64,000 nt of DNA from Marininema mesophilum (GCF_900106775.1 NZ_FNNQ01000003.1:195636-259635), one strand, 5' to 3'; counted from the first letter of the stretch, positions 33,479 to 42,265 are shown. Made by a program: numbers and translations. Notes: a model not told the origin generated them from the letters alone.

Positions 33479-33591
33479 GGATTAGAACAACAATTAGACG
33501 GGTTTTACGAAGTGTTCCGCAGAAGCCTCACTCTCGTGCCCATATAGAAAAAAAGAGGAAGCTGCGGCGAAAGCCCCTGAAGGATGACTAA
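33475..33591 (+). CDS. Small highly basic protein between kdpB and kdpC
   Basis: A 38-residue frame starting inside the end of kdpB by an ATGA overlap, with GGGGGTG seven bases upstream as ribosome site. The product (starting MRIRTTIRRVLRSVPQKP) has 15 Arg/Lys and only three acidic residues, with no hydrophobic span. It fills the gap that separates kdpB from kdpC. I know no such Kdp subunit; it could bind RNA, or the inner membrane face, or be translated only to couple kdpC. Short basic frames can arise by chance, hence the modest score. Confidence 0.5.
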   Translation: MRIRTTIRRVLRSVPQKPHSRAHIEKKRKLRRKPLKDD

Positions 33592-33610
33592 GAAATGAGG
33601 TGTAAATACA

Positions 33611-34180
33611 ATGAAGGCGATACGAATCTCCCTTCTCATGGTTGTCATATGCGGTTTGGTATATCCGTTATTGATGACGGGACTCTCTCAGCTGCTTTTT
33701 CCTTATCAAGCCCAGGGGAGTATCATGAAAGATAGTAAAGGAAAGGCCCTTGGCTCTGAGATCATAGGACAAAAATTTACGTCTGATCGTTATTTTCATG
33801 GAAGAGTATCTTCCATTGATTACGATGCATCGGGCTCCGGCTCAGAAAACTATGCCCCCTCCAACAAGCAAATGATAGAGAGGACAGAAAAAGAAGCGAC
33901 GAAGCGATTAAAGGAGAATCCAGGTGCGACAAAGGGTGATGTACCCCTCGATCTGATCACAAACTCGGGCTCAGGTCTTGATCCCCAGATTTCCCCGGAA
34001 GCCGCCCGCTTCCAAATTCCCCGAGTAGCACGTGCGACGAAAGTATCTGAAGAAAAACTATCATCCTTGGTCTCTTTCTATACAGAAAAAAAGGAGTTAG
34101 GAGTCTTTGGTGAACCACGCGTCAATGTGTTGAAGCTTAATCAGGCGTTAGATGCTATTGTGCAAAAGAACAAGGGTTAA
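33611..34180 (+). CDS. kdpC: Potassium-transporting ATPase, subunit C
   Basis: KdpC is the single-span accessory subunit of the Kdp pump. The 189-residue protein has an N-terminal membrane helix (ISLLMVVICGLVYPLLMTGL), GSIMKDSKGKALGSEIIGQ, and the conserved YFHGRVSSIDYDASGSGSENYAPSN split by the family motif, ending with VNVLKLNQALD. ATG preceded by GAGGTG. A strong terminator follows before kdpD. Confidence 0.96.
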   Translation: MKAIRISLLMVVICGLVYPLLMTGLSQLLFPYQAQGSIMKDSKGKALGSEIIGQKFTSDRYFHGRVSSIDYDASGSGSENYAPSNKQMIERTEKEATKRLKENPGATKGDVPLDLITNSGSGLDPQISPEAARFQIPRVARATKVSEEKLSSLVSFYTEKKELGVFGEPRVNVLKLNQALDAIVQKNKG

Positions 34181-34187
34181 TTACGGA

Positions 34188-34212
34188 AAGAGGCTGAGTA
34201 TCAGCCTCTTTT
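34188..34212 (+). terminator. Terminator between kdpC and kdpD
   Basis: AAAGAGGCTGA GTA TCAGCCTCTTTT, an 11-bp stem with a T-run, so KdpD may be made at a lower level than the pump. Confidence 0.85.
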
Positions 34213-34244
34213 GGTTATGATGAGTCAAGGAGGAGTGATAGAAG

Positions 34245-35393
34245 GTGACTCCATCGAGCAATGGACAACAATACCGCCGCTTAACTCCCGAAGAGATCCT
34301 GCGCAAAATTGAAAAGATGAAGAGGGGACGTTTGAAGGTGTATGTGGGTGCGGCACCCGGTGTAGGAAAGACCTATGCCATGTTGCGAGAAGCGAATGAG
34401 CTAAAAGAAAAAGGGGTGGATATCGTTATCGGGCTGATTGAGCCTCATGGTCGTGAAGAGACGGCAAAGCAGGTTAGTCAATTAGAAGTTTTGCCCCAGA
34501 AAAAAATTCATTACAAGGGGATTAACCTGGAGGAGTTAGATGTTGAAGGAATTCTTCTTCGTAATCCAGAGGTCGTCATCATTGATGAGCTGGCTCATAC
34601 GAATGTACCTGGCACAAAAAACCGCAAACGATACCAAGATATTCATGACATCTTACAAGCAGGTATTCATGTGTGGACAGCGATGAATATTCAGCACCTG
34701 GAGAGCGTGCGGGATATTGTTCTTAAGGTTACTGGTGTAGGGATTAATGAGCGGGTACCTGATGCAGTGTTAAGTGAGGCGGATGAGATAAAACTGGTGG
34801 ATGTGAGTCCGGAAACCCTGCGAGAACGATTGCAGGAAGGTCTTATATATACCTCGGATAAGATTGAGCAAGCCCTGAACCATTTTTTTAAGAAGGGGAA
34901 TCTGGTTGCATTACGGGAGCTGGCGCTTAGAGAAGTAGCCGATGATATCGATGAACAGTTAGTAAAGGAACGAATTGGAGAGGGGATTGATGAACCAGCA
35001 GGGGTATTAGAGAGGATTCTCGTTTGTGTTCAGTACCGTCCTAACGCAGGGAAGCTGATTCGCCGTGGTTGGCGACTTGCCAATCGTTTAGGGGCAAAAT
35101 TGGTTGTTTTGCATATCTGCCCTCGAAGTAGTGTGGGCAATGAGTCTGAAGAAACAGTGGAAGAGTGGCGTAATCTAACCCATCAGTTTGATGGGGATTT
35201 TGTGTTAAGAGAAGCGGGAGCACGTCGAGTAGCTCAAGTAATCGTTGATGTATGCCAAGAACATCACATTACCCAGATCATCATGGGTCAATCTGCACGT
35301 ACACGCTGGGAGGAGATCTGGAAAGGGTCCATTATTAACTGGATTATGCAACGACTTCAAACGGTAGATATTCATATCGTCTCGGATCGGTAA
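34245..35393 (+). CDS. kdpD: KdpD sensor half without histidine kinase
   Basis: A 382-residue protein equal to the cytoplasmic N-terminal part of KdpD. Residues about 15-225 are the KdpD domain with Walker A GAAPGVGKT and Walker B VVIIDELAHTNVPG; residues about 255-380 are the USP domain, which in full KdpD of some Firmicutes binds c-di-AMP (RILVCVQYRPNAGKLIRRG...ITQIIMGQSARTRWEEIWKGS). The transmembrane, GAF and histidine kinase parts are absent and no kdpE follows, so it cannot signal by phosphotransfer. Short KdpD proteins of this kind are known in Bacillus kdp operons. GTG start, ten bases after AAGGAGG. Confidence 0.9.
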   Translation: MTPSSNGQQYRRLTPEEILRKIEKMKRGRLKVYVGAAPGVGKTYAMLREANELKEKGVDIVIGLIEPHGREETAKQVSQLEVLPQKKIHYKGINLEELDVEGILLRNPEVVIIDELAHTNVPGTKNRKRYQDIHDILQAGIHVWTAMNIQHLESVRDIVLKVTGVGINERVPDAVLSEADEIKLVDVSPETLRERLQEGLIYTSDKIEQALNHFFKKGNLVALRELALREVADDIDEQLVKERIGEGIDEPAGVLERILVCVQYRPNAGKLIRRGWRLANRLGAKLVVLHICPRSSVGNESEETVEEWRNLTHQFDGDFVLREAGARRVAQVIVDVCQEHHITQIIMGQSARTRWEEIWKGSIINWIMQRLQTVDIHIVSDR

Positions 35394-35448
35394 AAATAAG
35401 CAACACTTTGTGAGTGAAGGTCATTCAGGTATAATTGATAGATGAACG

Positions 35449-35480
35449 GATGGGGGAATGGGGGATTTCCCTCATTTTTT
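35449..35480 (+). terminator. Terminator after kdpD
   Basis: ATGGGGGAA / TTTCCCTCAT stem with one wobble pair, followed by TTTTT. Confidence 0.7.
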
Positions 35481-35591
35481 GTGTAGGTGAAGCTGGGTGT
35501 ACAAAAAGTTACTTGAAGGGTCCCCAGGCGCAATAATTGTAGAGGTCAATAGAAGGGACAGGACTCTTAGAAATGGCTGAGGTGAATACAG

Positions 35592-36050
35592 ATGCAACGG
35601 ATCGCCAATTGCCTATTGCAGAAGAAGGATCAAATTCTGCTACTCCAAAAACCACGCCGTGGGTGGTGGGTGGCCCCAGGGGGTAAAGTAGAAGCTGGGG
35701 AGACGATTACAGAAGCGGTATGTCGGGAGTATCAGGAAGAGACGGGACTTCGTTTAATCAACCCTGTCCTTGCTGGAGTTCTGACGATGTGTATAGAGAA
35801 GGATGGCCAGCTAGAAAAAGAGTGGATGATGTTTTGCTTTCGAGCCTCGAATTATGAAGGTATCTTAATGGAGGATTCCCCAGAAGGGAAGCTTTCTTGG
35901 CTATCAAAGGACGCTTTTCCTATACTCCCCACATCCGAGATGGATCATCAGATCCTCTCACGGCTATTGCTTCCTGATAATGGGTTATTTATTGGGCGTC
36001 TCGTCTATTCTCCTGAGGAAGTTCTGCTATCACATCACTGGCACAACTAG
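35592..36050 (+). CDS. Nudix hydrolase (YvcI type)
   Basis: A 152-residue Nudix hydrolase with an intact box: GGKVEAGETITEAVCREYQEETGL matches Gx5Ex7REUxEExGU. The opening IANCLLQKKDQILLLQKPRRGWWVAPG is that of the 8-oxo-dGTP-diphosphatase-like group, though the substrate is not settled. B. subtilis yvcI lies at the same place upstream of yvcJ (rapZ). Here glucokinase is inserted between them. The ATG follows GAGGTGA. Confidence 0.88.
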   Translation: MQRIANCLLQKKDQILLLQKPRRGWWVAPGGKVEAGETITEAVCREYQEETGLRLINPVLAGVLTMCIEKDGQLEKEWMMFCFRASNYEGILMEDSPEGKLSWLSKDAFPILPTSEMDHQILSRLLLPDNGLFIGRLVYSPEEVLLSHHWHN

Positions 36051-36221
36051 TTCCCCATATGAAGGTGAATATAAGATAATCTGAGGGAAAGAGATATGAA
36101 GAGAGTAGGGTAATTGCATCGTTAGTGACAGAAGATTCGTCACAATCACCTATTGCCATATACCTGCTACATGTACAGATTTCGATGTACTTAAATTCTT
36201 AGGTGAGAAGAGGGATAGTGG

Positions 36222-37181
36222 ATGAACAAACACGCGTTAGGGATTGATATAGGTGGAACTCAAGTAAAAATGGGGATAGTCGATGCACGAGGACAATTAT
36301 TAGGTCGCATAGAACACCCAACTCCACAAAAAGAAGGAGCCGAAGCAGCTTTGCTCGAGATCGCTTCGGTGGCTAAACAACTTGCTACCGAGGCGAATAT
36401 CCCTTGGAAGGATATAGCGGGGGTAGGGGTCGGTCTACCAGGATTTCTCGATATTCCTCAAGGTCATATTGTCCAGTTGCCAAACCTCTCCTGGAACGAT
36501 GTACCCATAAGAAAGATTTTAGAGAAAGCGTTAGCACTCCCCGTCACGATCGACAATGATGCCAATGTGGCTGCTCTGGGAGAAGCATGGAGTGGGGCAG
36601 GGGTAGGGGTTAAGGACTTGATCTGTATTACCTTAGGTACAGGGGTAGGCGGTGGCATCATCGCCAATGGTGGTCTAGTCCATGGGTCTACTGGGATGGC
36701 GGGAGAGATTGGTCATATTCCTGTGAAGCAAGATGGTGCTCTTTGTGGTTGTGGGCGTCACGGTTGCTTGGAGACGATTGCATCGGCGACAGGAGTTATG
36801 CGTCTAATGCAGGAAGCAATCGCGAGGGGGGAGCAAACGATCCTTCATCATGATGAAAGTGATCCATTGACTACAGAGAAGATCTTCTCCGCAGCAAAGG
36901 ATAAAGATCCTGTTGCTCAGGAGGTTGTTCAGCAAGCCGTCGATGCACTCGCTTATGTCATGTCTATTCTCTCCCTCACCTTTAATCCAGCGTTGTTTGT
37001 GATTGGTGGAGGGGTGTCCAAAGCGGGTTCAACCCTCTTTGAACCGCTAGAGGCTGCTTATCATCGGAGAACCCTTTCTTACGTTGCGAAAGGGGTGCTG
37101 ATTCGTCCAGCGCTCTTGGGAAATGATGCTGGATTAATCGGTGCCGCCGGATTAACAGCAAAAGGAGAAATTTTAAGGTAA
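36222..37181 (+). CDS. glk: Glucokinase, ROK family
   Basis: A 319-residue ROK-family sugar kinase that phosphorylates glucose with ATP. The phosphate loop GIDIGGTQVKMGIVD opens the protein; VTIDNDANVAALGEAW gives the catalytic Asp; the ROK zinc motif CGCGRHGCLE and GEIGHIPV follow. No DNA-binding domain, so an enzyme and not a repressor. ATG after AGAAGAGGGA. It lies 31 bases upstream of rapZ and may share its transcript. Confidence 0.94.
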   Translation: MNKHALGIDIGGTQVKMGIVDARGQLLGRIEHPTPQKEGAEAALLEIASVAKQLATEANIPWKDIAGVGVGLPGFLDIPQGHIVQLPNLSWNDVPIRKILEKALALPVTIDNDANVAALGEAWSGAGVGVKDLICITLGTGVGGGIIANGGLVHGSTGMAGEIGHIPVKQDGALCGCGRHGCLETIASATGVMRLMQEAIARGEQTILHHDESDPLTTEKIFSAAKDKDPVAQEVVQQAVDALAYVMSILSLTFNPALFVIGGGVSKAGSTLFEPLEAAYHRRTLSYVAKGVLIRPALLGNDAGLIGAAGLTAKGEILR

Positions 37182-37212
37182 AATGGAATAGAATATGTGC
37201 AAAGGAAAGTGG

Positions 37213-38094
37213 GTGGCGCCAGTGGCACAAAATAGGCAGGAGATCAATCTGGTAGTGATCACAGGAATGTCTGGTGCAGGTAAGACTGTTGCCATGCAGA
37301 GTCTAGAGGATCTCGGTTTTTTCTGTATTGATAACTTGCCCCCGGTTCTGTTGGGTAAATTGACAGAGCTACTAGAGCAATCGAGTGGGATGCGTAAAAC
37401 AGCATTGGTCATCGACCTAAGGGGTAGGGATTTCTTTTTATCCTTATTTGATTCCTTGGACAGGCTGGAGAAACATCATTGGATTCATTATCAAATCCTC
37501 TATCTCGATGCAAGTGATCAGGTGCTGGTACAGCGATATAAAGAGACCCGCCGCCGTCATCCTCTTTCCCCGGAAGGTACAACAATGGATGGGATACGTC
37601 TTGAGCGAAACCTTTTGGATGAGATCAAAGGGCGTGCCCATCAAATCATTGATACCAGTATGATGAAGCCAGTGCAGTTAAAAGAGCGTATCATTTCTCG
37701 CTTTACAGCTACAGGAGAAAATACCCTGACAGTTACATTCCAATCCTTTGGCTTTAAGTATGGAGTTCCCATCGATGCGGATCTGATCTTTGATGTTCGT
37801 TTTTTGCCAAATCCTCATTATGTAGCCTCATTAAAACCTCACACAGGGAAAGATTCAGACGTATATGAGTATGTGATGAAGTGGCAAGAGACGAAACAAT
37901 TTCTCGATAAATTAACGGATATGCTCAACTTTCTTTTACCCCATTATCAGCGGGAAGGAAAGATGAGTTTAGTGGTAGGTATCGGATGTACTGGTGGCAA
38001 ACATCGTTCTGTGGCAGTCACTGAATATCTGAATCGATGGTTCAGAGACACAGAAGGAACACGCGTCGCACACCGAGATATCGAGAAAAATTAG
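37213..38094 (+). CDS. rapZ: RNase adapter / nucleotide-binding protein RapZ (YvcJ)
   Basis: A 293-residue P-loop protein of the RapZ/YvcJ family. Walker A GMSGAGKT is near the N-terminus and the C-terminal domain ends with the conserved GCTGGKHRSVAVTEYL. In E. coli RapZ guides RNase E to GlmZ; in Bacillus YvcJ has GTPase activity and affects competence. I chose GTG at 37213, six bases after AAAGGA, which gives the family length; an ATG six codons earlier is possible. It starts the rapZ-yvcK-whiA-HPr cluster. Confidence 0.95.
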   Translation: MAPVAQNRQEINLVVITGMSGAGKTVAMQSLEDLGFFCIDNLPPVLLGKLTELLEQSSGMRKTALVIDLRGRDFFLSLFDSLDRLEKHHWIHYQILYLDASDQVLVQRYKETRRRHPLSPEGTTMDGIRLERNLLDEIKGRAHQIIDTSMMKPVQLKERIISRFTATGENTLTVTFQSFGFKYGVPIDADLIFDVRFLPNPHYVASLKPHTGKDSDVYEYVMKWQETKQFLDKLTDMLNFLLPHYQREGKMSLVVGIGCTGGKHRSVAVTEYLNRWFRDTEGTRVAHRDIEKN

Positions 38095-38127
38095 ACGCCG
38101 GTAAGTGGGGGGGAAGAGGTGGCGATC

Positions 38128-39102
38128 ATGAGTGATCTAGCAGCCGAAAAAAAGAAAGCGAGACCCCGGCTAGTAGTGATTGGAGGGGGGACGGGTCTTT
38201 CTGTCCTATTACGGGGGTTAAAAAAGTCCCCCTTCGATCTCACCGCAATTGTAACAGTAGCAGATGACGGAGGAAGTTCAGGTCGACTCCGTAATGATAT
38301 GCAAATGCCGCCTCCGGGTGATGTGCGCAATGTCCTTGTCGCACTGGCAGATGTGGAACCGTTATTAGAGAAGATGCTTCAATACCGATTTTCCAATGGA
38401 GATGGTTTAGCAGGGCATAATTTAGGTAATTTAATCATTGCCGCATTGAAAGATATTACAGGAGATTTTAATCACGGAATTCAGGAGTTGAGCCGAGTAT
38501 TAGCCATCCGAGGAAGAGTGCTTCCTTCCACGGCCCAAACCATCACTCTGAAGGCAAAGTTGAGCGATGGTAGGCTAATAGAAGGGGAGTCAAACATTCC
38601 TCAAGTAGGGCGTCGAATCGAACGGGTTTTTATCGACCCAAAGGATGCAAAGCCTGTTGGTGAAGCACTGGAGGCAATCGCCCAAGCGGATGGAATTGTG
38701 ATTGGTCCCGGTAGCCTCTATACAAGCTTATTGCCCAATCTACTTGTTCAAGGGATGGCGGATGCGGTTCAAGCTTCCTCAGCAAAAAAAATTTATATTT
38801 GCAATGTGATGACTCAAGCTGGGGAAACTGATGGGTATACTGCCGCTGATCATGTAGAGGCTATCTATCGACATGTTGGTAAGGGATTGTTTGATGTAGT
38901 GATCGCCAATGATGCGATGCCACCCCTTGCCATTCAACAAAGATATGCCGCCGAGGGAGCTGCTCCAGTTGTTCTGGATAGAGATCGTATCCGGGAGCTG
39001 GGTTGTGACACCGTTGCAACCAATTTATTAGAAGCTCGAGATTTCCTCCGCCATAATGCTTCATTTTTAAGTCGTTGTATCATGCGGTTGATCTGCAAGT
39101 GA
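38128..39102 (+). CDS. yvcK: YvcK, gluconeogenesis factor
   Basis: A 324-residue CofD-like protein. The glycine-rich GGGTGLSVLLRGLK and TVADDGGSSGRLR loops and the VIGPGSLYTSLLPNLLV segment are the YvcK signature. In Bacillus it is needed for growth on gluconeogenic carbon sources and for PBP1 localisation, and binds UDP-sugars. The start is the ATG at 38128 with GAGG eight bases upstream. whiA begins 22 bases after its stop. Confidence 0.96.
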   Translation: MSDLAAEKKKARPRLVVIGGGTGLSVLLRGLKKSPFDLTAIVTVADDGGSSGRLRNDMQMPPPGDVRNVLVALADVEPLLEKMLQYRFSNGDGLAGHNLGNLIIAALKDITGDFNHGIQELSRVLAIRGRVLPSTAQTITLKAKLSDGRLIEGESNIPQVGRRIERVFIDPKDAKPVGEALEAIAQADGIVIGPGSLYTSLLPNLLVQGMADAVQASSAKKIYICNVMTQAGETDGYTAADHVEAIYRHVGKGLFDVVIANDAMPPLAIQQRYAAEGAAPVVLDRDRIRELGCDTVATNLLEARDFLRHNASFLSRCIMRLICK

Positions 39103-39124
39103 AGTGAAGAGGAAGGGATGTCCT

Positions 39125-40072
39125 ATGTCTTTTGCCTCCAGGGTGAAACAGGAATTGACTCGTGTCGCCTCCAAACCATGCTGTCAAAGGGCGGAACTTT
39201 CTGCCGTGGTACGGATCAATGGTGTAATCTCCTTACATGGAGGCGGAATCGGTCTTGAAGTGACGACAGAAAATAACGCAATTGCTCGCCACACCTATAG
39301 CTTATTAAAGGAGCGCTATGAAGTACAGCCCGAGGTGCTGGTGAGAAAAAAGGTGCGTTTGAAAAAAAATAACACCTATGTGATCCGGTTAGGTCCCCCT
39401 CATGCAGAAAACATCCTCCGTGATTTGTGTATACTGGGAAAAGGGCTGGATCGTATCGAGGGAATTGACCCTGCGCTGATCAAGAAGGAATGTTGCCGTC
39501 GTTCCTACCTAAGAGGTGCTTTCCTTGCAGGTGGGTCCGTGAACAACCCGGACAGTGTGTCCTATCATTTAGAAATTCTCTCTACCTATCAAGATCACAG
39601 CGAAGGTCTTTGTCGTCTCCTTAATGGGTATCATCTTCATGCGAAGTGGTTGGAGAGAAAAAAAGGATATGTTGCTTATATTAAGGAAGGAGATAAAATT
39701 GGTGAGTTCCTTAATATTATCGGGGCACATCAATCCCTCTTTCAATTTGAAGATGTGCGAATTATGAAGGATATGCGTAACTCGGTCAATCGTCTGGTCA
39801 ATTGTGAAACGGCGAATTTAAATAAAACGATCCAGGCGGCGATGCGTCAAGTGGAGAATATTCGCCGGATTGAGCGGGAGATAGGGCTGGATCAACTGCC
39901 GAGTCGCTTACGTGAGGTGGCGGAGATGAGATTGCAACACCCCGAGATCTCACTGACAGAATTGGGCCAAATGCTCCCGCGGAAGGTGAGTAAATCCGCT
40001 GTGAATCATCGTCTTCGCAAGCTGGACGAAATTGCAGGCAAGTTAAATGATCCTGCCGCTACCCAAGGATAA
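39125..40072 (+). CDS. whiA: DNA-binding protein WhiA
   Basis: A 315-residue protein with an N-terminal LAGLIDADG-like domain (LRGAFLAGGSVNNPDSVSYHLE in the middle) and a C-terminal helix-turn-helix (SRLREVAEMRLQHPEISLTEL...SKSAVNHRLRKLDEIA). In Bacillus WhiA influences cell division and chromosome segregation; in Streptomyces it governs sporulation septation. The homing-endonuclease catalytic residues are not kept, as usual for WhiA. ATG after GAGGAAGGG. Confidence 0.96.
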   Translation: MSFASRVKQELTRVASKPCCQRAELSAVVRINGVISLHGGGIGLEVTTENNAIARHTYSLLKERYEVQPEVLVRKKVRLKKNNTYVIRLGPPHAENILRDLCILGKGLDRIEGIDPALIKKECCRRSYLRGAFLAGGSVNNPDSVSYHLEILSTYQDHSEGLCRLLNGYHLHAKWLERKKGYVAYIKEGDKIGEFLNIIGAHQSLFQFEDVRIMKDMRNSVNRLVNCETANLNKTIQAAMRQVENIRRIEREIGLDQLPSRLREVAEMRLQHPEISLTELGQMLPRKVSKSAVNHRLRKLDEIAGKLNDPAATQG

Positions 40073-40137
40073 TTCGATCCTAGGTATGATGTTGGGCATA
40101 TTGATATACCATACCACCATGATGGAGGAGATAAAAA

Positions 40138-40398
40138 ATGGTTGAACGTATAGTAAATGTTAACCTGAAAACCGGGCTCCATGCTCGTCCAGCAGCCCTT
40201 TTTGTCCAAGAAGCCAACAAGTATTCCTCCGAAATTTTTGTTAGTAAAGAACACAAAAGAGTAAACGCCAAAAGCATTATGGGAATTATGAGTTTAGCTG
40301 TTGCACATGGTTCGCAAATAACCATTTCTGCGGATGGTTCTGATGCGGAACAAGCAATTGAGGCGTTAGCTAAGATCGTTGGCAAAGAAGATTTGTAA
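40138..40398 (+). CDS. HPr-family protein at the Crh locus, retaining His15
   Basis: An 86-residue HPr-fold protein. It lies after whiA, where Bacillus encodes Crh, and shares the Crh-like KTGLxARPAALFVQEAN and NAKSIMGIMSLAV segments. In Crh residue 15 is Gln, so it takes no PTS phosphate; here it is His (GLHARPA), and Ser46 is also present (AKSIMG). It could thus serve both the PTS and HprK-dependent catabolite repression, as HPr does. Whether a separate ptsH exists is outside this window. Strong GGAGGAG precedes the ATG. Confidence 0.88.
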   Translation: MVERIVNVNLKTGLHARPAALFVQEANKYSSEIFVSKEHKRVNAKSIMGIMSLAVAHGSQITISADGSDAEQAIEALAKIVGKEDL

Positions 40399-40454
40399 TA
40401 CAATTCTCTAATAAAAAAGTCGTCATTCACTTGTTTGAGTATACTAAACTAATA

Positions 40455-40497
40455 AAGGGGATTATGCTCGATATATGAGCATATATCCTCTTTTTTC
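40455..40497 (+). terminator. Terminator of the rapZ-yvcK-whiA-HPr cluster
   Basis: AGGGGATTATGCTC / GAGCATATATCCTC stem followed by TTTTTT. Confidence 0.9.
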
Positions 40498-40589
40498 GTA
40501 TAAGACCTTTGTCTGCGAGAAAGTTTTTGACTAGGCGGAGACCCAACAACCTTCCAGTGCATAGGATGGTGGAGAAGGAGGCGGTCATG

Positions 40590-40814
40590 ATGTCTTTTCT
40601 CAACAATATCCGAGAGATGAAAGTTGAAACCTTTTCTAGTGCGGGAGCATTCAGTTGGGGGAACACGGTCAATGTCAAACCGATGGTGATGCAAAAAAGT
40701 ACGGGGGGCGGTATCGTTCTCGGAGACTACCTTCGTAATCGCCAAGAAAATAAAAATGTTGCAGATGATAGTGATTTTATGGATCAAGTGATACCGTTCT
40801 TTCCTTATTGGTAA
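40590..40814 (+). CDS. GerPA/GerPF-like spore protein
   Basis: A 74-residue protein whose middle resembles small GerP spore germination proteins: VETFSSAGAFSWGNTVNVKP is like the SGGxVNFGD opening, and STGGGIVLGDYL like the GSGSFNTGD segment, followed by an acidic D-rich part. GerP proteins lie in the spore coat and let germinants reach inner receptors. It is longer at the N-terminus than the usual GerPA. AAGGAGG lies eight bases before the ATG at 40590. The call is from pattern only. Confidence 0.5.
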   Translation: MSFLNNIREMKVETFSSAGAFSWGNTVNVKPMVMQKSTGGGIVLGDYLRNRQENKNVADDSDFMDQVIPFFPYW

Positions 40815-40831
40815 GGAAGATATACATGTTT

Positions 40832-40863
40832 AAAACCCCAGTTGCCTAGCAACTAGGGTTTTA
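40832..40863 (+). terminator. Terminator after the GerPA-like gene
   Basis: AAAACCCCAGTTGC CTA GCAACTAGGGTTTT with a following ATTATA. Confidence 0.85.
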
Positions 40864-41206
40864 TTATATTTATTTATTGTTTTTAGTTTCTCCATCCTAC
40901 GCGTAGTAAGCCAGTCGAACAATAGGCCAAAAGACCAACTACCAATAGATACCTCAGGACAAAAGGTATAAATTTATTATCTAGGCAGGAAATTGTTTTC
41001 TTAAACGCGAAGGAAGTAGCCATTATAGGGAGTCTGTTGTGTCCTTAGGTTATGGCTTGAAAGGAATCATTCATAATATTTTTTATTTTCCCGCCAAAAG
41101 TGGACAAAAAATACCGAAACGATACGAATAAAAGAATGGGAGCATTTTTTTATTTTAGAAACGTGGGAGGTGTTGGAGTCTGCGGGAGATCAGGGAGGTA
41201 AATCGC
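40864..41206. other. Intergenic stretch before the CHAP hydrolase gene
   Basis: No gene is visible. A weak promoter-like pair TGGACA, 16 bases, TACGAA lies near 41101-41128; otherwise nothing stands out. Confidence 0.4.
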
Positions 41207-42265
41207 ATGGTATTAATGCCCCACGAACGAGGGTTACGCTTCTGGTTAGCTGTTCTGCTGACCGCCATCCTACTCGTGGGAGTCCTTCAACCAAGTCCGG
41301 TGTATGGCGCCGGAGGAGGAAAAAAGAAGGATCTCGAGGATATCCGCGACAAAAAGGGTAAAGTCCAAGATGAGCTGAACAAGCTGCGTAAGAAGATTGC
41401 TAAACCTAAAAAAGAAGTTACTAAAATCGAAAAAGATATCGAAAAGACAAACCGCTTGATTGCAGATGTAGAAAAGCAGCAAAAGGAAAATAAGAAAAAG
41501 CGGGACTATTACGAAGGTCTTTTTAAAGACCGGTTTCGAGTCATCTTTCAAAATGGTGATATGGGAAATATGCGAACTCTTTTACAATCGGGTTCTATAA
41601 CAGAGTTCTTTGAACGCTTTCAAACTCTTCGTTTGATATTAGCGAGAGATCAAACCTTGATGAATCAGTTCCTCAAGGTTGAGAATGAAAAGAAGAAACT
41701 GGTAAGTAAATATAAAGGATTAGCGGATAAACAACAGAAACAGGCAGAAAAAGCGCGTAAAATATATGTATCTGTGCAAAAGGATATTGATGAAGCGAAG
41801 AAAAAACTATCCAAAATATCTGATAAAGAAGATTCTATAAAAGAAGCACTCCAGAGATTGACCCTAGTAGATGCTTCTCTCTATCCATTTAAATATGCCA
41901 GTACAAGTGGAGTAGACGCATGGGGATTCTATAATCGGCAATGTACATCTTTTGTGGCCTGGCGTATGAACCAACACGGTAAGAAATTTTCCAATATGAT
42001 GCGTGGCGGCCGCTGGGGCGATGCAACGAACTGGGATAACAATGCCAGCAATCTTGGATATTCTGTGAACCGTACTCCTAAAGTAGGCGCCATTGCCCAG
42101 TGGGATGCAGGGGATAACGCTAGTCGTTTTGGTCATGTAGCCTTTGTGAAGGAAGTTAAGGGATCGAAGATTACGATTGAAGAGTATAACTATAATCCAC
42201 GTTATGGGTTTAGCACACGGACCATCCCTGCGAGCTCCGTTGGTAATTTTATTCATTTCTATTGA
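41207..42265 (+). CDS. Secreted cell-wall hydrolase with coiled coil and CHAP domain
   Basis: A 352-residue exported protein. A signal peptide covers residues 1 to about 35 (FWLAVLLTAILLVGVLQ...VYGA). Residues 40-225 form a long lysine/glutamate-rich coiled coil like PcsB and CwlO. Residues about 235-350 are a CHAP amidase/endopeptidase domain with the catalytic Cys in NRQCTSFVAWRM, His in RFGHVAFVKEV and Asn in EEYNYN. Such enzymes cut peptidoglycan during growth and division, often held inactive until contacted by FtsEX through the coil. GGGAGG precedes the ATG. Monocistronic. Confidence 0.88.
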   Translation: MVLMPHERGLRFWLAVLLTAILLVGVLQPSPVYGAGGGKKKDLEDIRDKKGKVQDELNKLRKKIAKPKKEVTKIEKDIEKTNRLIADVEKQQKENKKKRDYYEGLFKDRFRVIFQNGDMGNMRTLLQSGSITEFFERFQTLRLILARDQTLMNQFLKVENEKKKLVSKYKGLADKQQKQAEKARKIYVSVQKDIDEAKKKLSKISDKEDSIKEALQRLTLVDASLYPFKYASTSGVDAWGFYNRQCTSFVAWRMNQHGKKFSNMMRGGRWGDATNWDNNASNLGYSVNRTPKVGAIAQWDAGDNASRFGHVAFVKEVKGSKITIEEYNYNPRYGFSTRTIPASSVGNFIHFY

